Of a stretch of DNA of 10,648 nt, positions 8,219-10,648 are shown one piece after another. The notes beneath the pieces were generated by a model. It worked only from the letters and a program-made list of their open reading frames with translations. It did no database searches and was not told the origin of the DNA. The DNA lies in NCBI GenBank assembly GCA_001662425.1, contig BDDC01001073.1, forward strand, positions 23,637 to 34,284, written 5' to 3'. The stretch is from Chlamydomonas sphaeroides. Taxonomy: Eukaryota > Chlorophyta > Chlorophyceae > Chlamydomonadales > Chlamydomonadaceae. Position 1 is the stretch's first letter. Every line of letters starts with the position of its first letter. The position numbers were made by a program, and so were the translations under genes.

Positions 8219-10648
8219 CTGCGCCCACAGGCAGAAGGGAGGGAGGAAAGGATGAGGGAGGGGGAGGGTGTGAGGGGGGCTCGTGCAGGGGTCCGGGTGT
8301 GGCGCAGGCAGAGACCCGGTAGGGGGCCGGGCAAGCGAGGCAGGGTCGGGGTCGGGCGGGGCTGCCGCAGGGATCCCTCCCCCCCCTCCCTCCCCCCAGG
8401 GGGGCGCACCTCGAGCAGCCGCAGCCGCCCGCAGCCTCCTGCCGCCTCCGCTGCCGGCCCCACCGACAAGGAGGCGCCACGGGGCGACGGCGCACCGGCG
8501 CCCTCCATAGCTGCGGCGCCCGCGTCGCCCGCTGCATCCGCTGCGCCTGCACCGGGCGGCTCCAGCGGCTCGAGCCCCTCCTGCGCCCACGGCGCCGCCT
8601 GGCTCTGCTGCTGGCGGTGCCGCGGCTGTGGGCGCCAGGGCAGCAGCTCCAGCACCTGGCGCCAGCTGCAGTCCTGCAAGCACAGCTCCTGGTGGGGGGG
8701 GGAGAGGTGAAGAGCAGCGGGAGAGGAGGGGTCTGTGATGGTAAAGGTGTGCCGAGGGGGAGATGAGTCAGGGCTGTGGTGAGACCGGTTCCCTGCTCCT
8801 CTTGCGGCGCAGGGTGGGCGGCGCGGGCAGAGGTGTAGGGGAGGAGGACTTGGGAGGCGGCAGGAGGCAGGGCGCAGAGGAGGCAGGGGGGAGGGGGTTG
8901 GCAGAGGCGGGAGGCAGCTGGGCGCTAGGATAGCCCGGCAGAGTGGCTAGGCAGTCCACCGCCCCATGCAGCCCTGGCCCCAACAAGGCGCCTGCGGCCG
9001 CCGCGATGGGGCCCTCCCCCTTCCCCTCCCCCTGCTCCGCACCTGCAGCGCCGGCAGGAACTCCACCGCGCCCCGCCCTAGGCCCGCCACCTGCGAGGGC
9101 GGGAGCAGCGGGGGCAGAGAGGGAGGCGAGCCGCGAGGGCCGGGTCAGGGACCGCAGCGTAGCGGCGGGGAGGGCAACCCCCAGGGGCAGTGCCCAAGGT
9201 GCCTGGTGGACTGGGGCGTCCAGCCTCGGGCCCGAGCGCCTCCGCCCCCTCTTCCCTGTCCGCACCTCCAGCCGCGCCAGGCAGGTGAGCCGGCCCAGCG
9301 CCGCCACCTCGGAGCGCTCCGTCAGGCACACCCCCGGCAGCGCCAGCCGAGTCAGCGACACCGGCAGCAGCTGCGCAGGAGCCGGTGGGGTTGGGGATGG
9401 GGAGGGGTGCAGCGGGGGGCTGGGGCTCGGGCAAGAGGTGGGCGCCGCGAGGAGCGCAGGCTGGGCGGCCCACGTCCGGCGAGCAGGGAGCAGGCGCCTG
9501 CAGGCCGGCTGTCAGGGCGCCCCCCGGGCGCAGTGAAGCTCACCCCGTGGCGCCCCCAGCGGTCCCCAAGGCCACATGGCAGCTCACCTCGGTCCGCACC
9601 GCGCGCACGTCTCTGCTGGCGTACATGAGCGAGATGAAGAGCGCCGCAGCGGCCGCGTTGCCGCCAGGCCCCGCGCCCGGCAGGTTGGCGGCGGCGGCGG
9701 GCAGGTACAGGTCCGCGTGCAGCTCCTGCAGCTTGGAGCAGGAGCCCACCAGCTCGCCCAGCTGCTGGCCCTGGCGGCGAGGGGGCGAGGGGGGGCGAGG
9801 GAGGGAGGGTTGACGGCACTGGGGCCAGCCGCCGCCCCTGCACCGGCGTATTCCTTGACCGCACCCGCGCCCCCTACGCACGCGGCTGCCGCACCCGCGG
9901 TGTGCTGCTGGGCCCCACCTGGCTCAATCGCACGTGTGGGCTTGCCGCCGGCCTTTCGAAAACTGTATCATCCTCGTCATTGCAGTAAATAATATGTTGA
10001 ACAACAACCCCGGCCAAGGCAGGCGGGCTCACCTGCGGCGTGCTGGTGGGCACCATGAGGTGCAGCCGCGACAGCACCAGCCGCACCAGCCGGCCCGCCA
10101 GAGCCGGCCAGTGCCTGGCCAGCGCCGTGTGGCCGTCCGTGTCGATGAGGAAGCCCTGGCGAGGAGGGAGGGGCATGGCGTGGGGCCATGGCGTGAAAGG
10201 GAGGCCCATCAGGGCGTGGTTGCGGCCACCCCCCTGGGGCCGTGCTATGGCGGCCGCGACAGCTGCCGGACAGAGAGTGTGTGGACGGGGTTCGCCGTTA
10301 ACGCCCGCTCACCCATCATGCTTCCAACCGTGGGTACCCCTTGTGCCCCTGCTGCCTCCTCCGCCGTTGCCGCCCCTGTGCACCCAACACCACACCACAC
10401 CGCGCCTCGCACCTGCAGCTCCAAGCTCTCCAGCCGCTGCAGGTCCGACAGCGCCGCCAGCAGCAGCGCCCCAAGCCGCGGCCGTCCGTCCAGGAACAGC
10501 CGGCGGGGGCCGTGCGCCGCTGCCGAGGTGGCGGCGGCTGCTCCGCCCGGCCCCGCCCAGGCCAGCCGCAGGTGCCGCAACCCGGGCAGCGCCCCCGCCA
10601 TGAACTGCACCACGGGCGGCTGCGCGTGGGGCACCCCGGTGCGGCCCA
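7333..10648 (-). CDS. Leucine-rich-repeat protein, C-terminal part (10 exons)
   Basis: Exons in transcript order: 10648-10413 (open to the window edge), 10155-10033, 9770-9588, 9370-9266, 9090-9043, 8688-8410, 8218-8105, 7904-7836, 7692-7645 and 7428-7333 (TAG at 7335-7333). Every intron is phase 0. The roughly 432 visible residues show LRR motifs: LPGLRHLRLAW, LQRLESLELQGFLI, LVRLVLSRLHL, CSKLQELHADLYL, SLTRLALPGVCL, LTCLARLEVAGL, LPALQELCLQDCSW and CGRLRLLEVVAAERL. The cysteine after the strand (LQDCSW) recalls the cysteine-containing or F-box type of LRR. No F-box, kinase or membrane segment is seen, though the N-terminus is outside the window. LRR proteins usually bind protein partners; nothing here fixes the partner. 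An LRR protein is well supported; its specific role is unknown. Confidence 0.65.
7444..7495 (+). repeat. 18-bp tandem repeat, about 2.9 units, in the last LRR-gene intron
   Basis: Units at 7444-7461 and 7462-7479 differ at one base (aaggAgggcgcaggggac and aaggCgggcgcaggggac). A third, diverged and partial unit follows at 7480-7495. The array lies just before the 3' splice site of the intron 7644-7429. On the transcribed sense strand it is C/T-rich, so it extends the polypyrimidine tract. Confidence 0.85.
8256..8279 (+). other. G-quadruplex-type motif in an LRR-gene intron
   Basis: Four G runs of at least three (ggg a ggggg a ggg tgtga gggggg) with loops of 1, 1 and 5 bases meet the standard quadruplex pattern. 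It lies on the template strand, about 40 bp from the 3' splice site of intron 8409-8219; the RNA carries the C-rich complement. Confidence 0.6.
8410..8688 (-). other. LRR gene exon 6 with low-complexity insertion
   Basis: This 93-codon exon starts ELCLQDCSWRQVLELLPWRP and ends CGRLRLLE, both LRR-like. Between them lie about 60 residues rich in Gln, Pro, Ala and Gly (from about 8625 to 8435) that do not fit the repeat and look like a disordered loop inserted into the solenoid. The acceptor is ccccccaccag (AG at 8690-8689) and the donor is GTGCGC (8409). Confidence 0.65.
8689..9042 (-). other. Longest LRR-gene intron, strand-asymmetric
   Basis: This 354-bp intron has donor GTGCGG (9042) and acceptor ...cccccaccag. 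Most of it is purine-rich on the + strand (gggaggagg-type blocks, 8690-8930), so the intron RNA is strongly pyrimidine-rich. No further LRR exon was found in it; the repeat reads straight from LPALQ (exon 5) into ELCLQDCS (exon 6). Confidence 0.6.
9043..10648 (-). other. LRR gene, first five visible exons (main LRR array)
   Basis: Visible residues 1-231 (numbered from the right edge) come from exons 10648-10413, 10155-10033, 9770-9588, 9370-9266 and 9090-9043. Each exon ends in a CAG or GAG codon followed by GTGCG or GTGAG. Repeats span the joins: LESLELQ joins GFLIDTDG, LARLE joins VAGLGRGAVE, and LPALQ joins ELCLQDCS of the next exon. An Ala-rich loop sits in exon 10648-10413 (AAAATSAAAHGPRR) and another in 9770-9588 (PAAAANLPGAGPGG). 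The 48-nt exon 9090-9043 is tiny but is needed to complete the repeat. Confidence 0.65.
9953..10008. other. AT-rich patch in an LRR-gene intron
   Basis: Within intron 10032-9771, this stretch (with tcgaaaactgtatcatc and gtaaataatatgttgaac) is much lower in GC than anything around it. It is not coding in the accepted model. It shares only TCAACATAT (- strand) with the direct repeat in SKI3 intron 6, too short to call a second copy. Confidence 0.5.

Noticed and set aside
1..10648. High-GC bacterium (actinomycete or myxobacterium) as the source
   Set aside because: The TPR and LRR proteins are broken by regular GT...AG introns with conserved phase, and joining exons gives coherent proteins. No ribosome binding sites or operon spacing were seen.

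Overview
This window looks like nuclear DNA from a very GC-rich green alga, most likely a chlorophyte of the Chlorophyceae (Chlamydomonas/Sphaeropleales type). The evidence is the high GC content, third codon positions that are almost all G or C, coding sequence cut into short exons by 140-350 bp introns with GT...(Y)nNCAG borders, Ala/Gly/Pro-rich linkers in the proteins, and a TGTAA motif (the usual chlorophycean poly(A) signal) downstream of a stop codon. The species cannot be named from the sequence. Long open frames occur in every frame only because stop codons are rare at this GC; nearly all are spurious.

The window holds the 3' parts of two convergent, multi-exon genes. On the + strand, bases 145-6576 carry 14 exons (3510 nt, 1169 codons plus stop) whose phases agree at every junction. 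They encode the C-terminal part of a tetratricopeptide-repeat (TPR) protein that I identify as SKI3 (TTC37/SKIC3), the scaffold of the cytosolic SKI complex, which feeds mRNA to the exosome. Its N-terminus lies left of the window. On the - strand, bases 10648 down to 7333 carry 10 exons (about 432 codons) of a leucine-rich-repeat (LRR) protein of unknown specific function. Its N-terminus lies right of the window. The two stop codons are 756 bp apart and that gap holds only the 3' UTRs.

Region by region: 1-144 is intron (a possible upstream donor is at 4). SKI3 exons and introns alternate from 145 to 6576. SKI3 intron 6 (2662-3287, 626 bp) is abnormally long and contains a 43/44-bp direct repeat that frames an apparent 464-bp insertion. 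6577-7332 is the shared 3' intergenic region with a TGTAA signal for SKI3. 7333-10648 is the LRR gene, whose introns are all phase 0 and often cut at the same point of the LRR motif.

The two genes have no evident functional link; the tail-to-tail arrangement is ordinary for a compact algal genome. I found no RNA gene, CRISPR array, intact transposon or new defence system. The items most worth a second look are the insertion in SKI3 intron 6 and the regular intron placement in the LRR gene.
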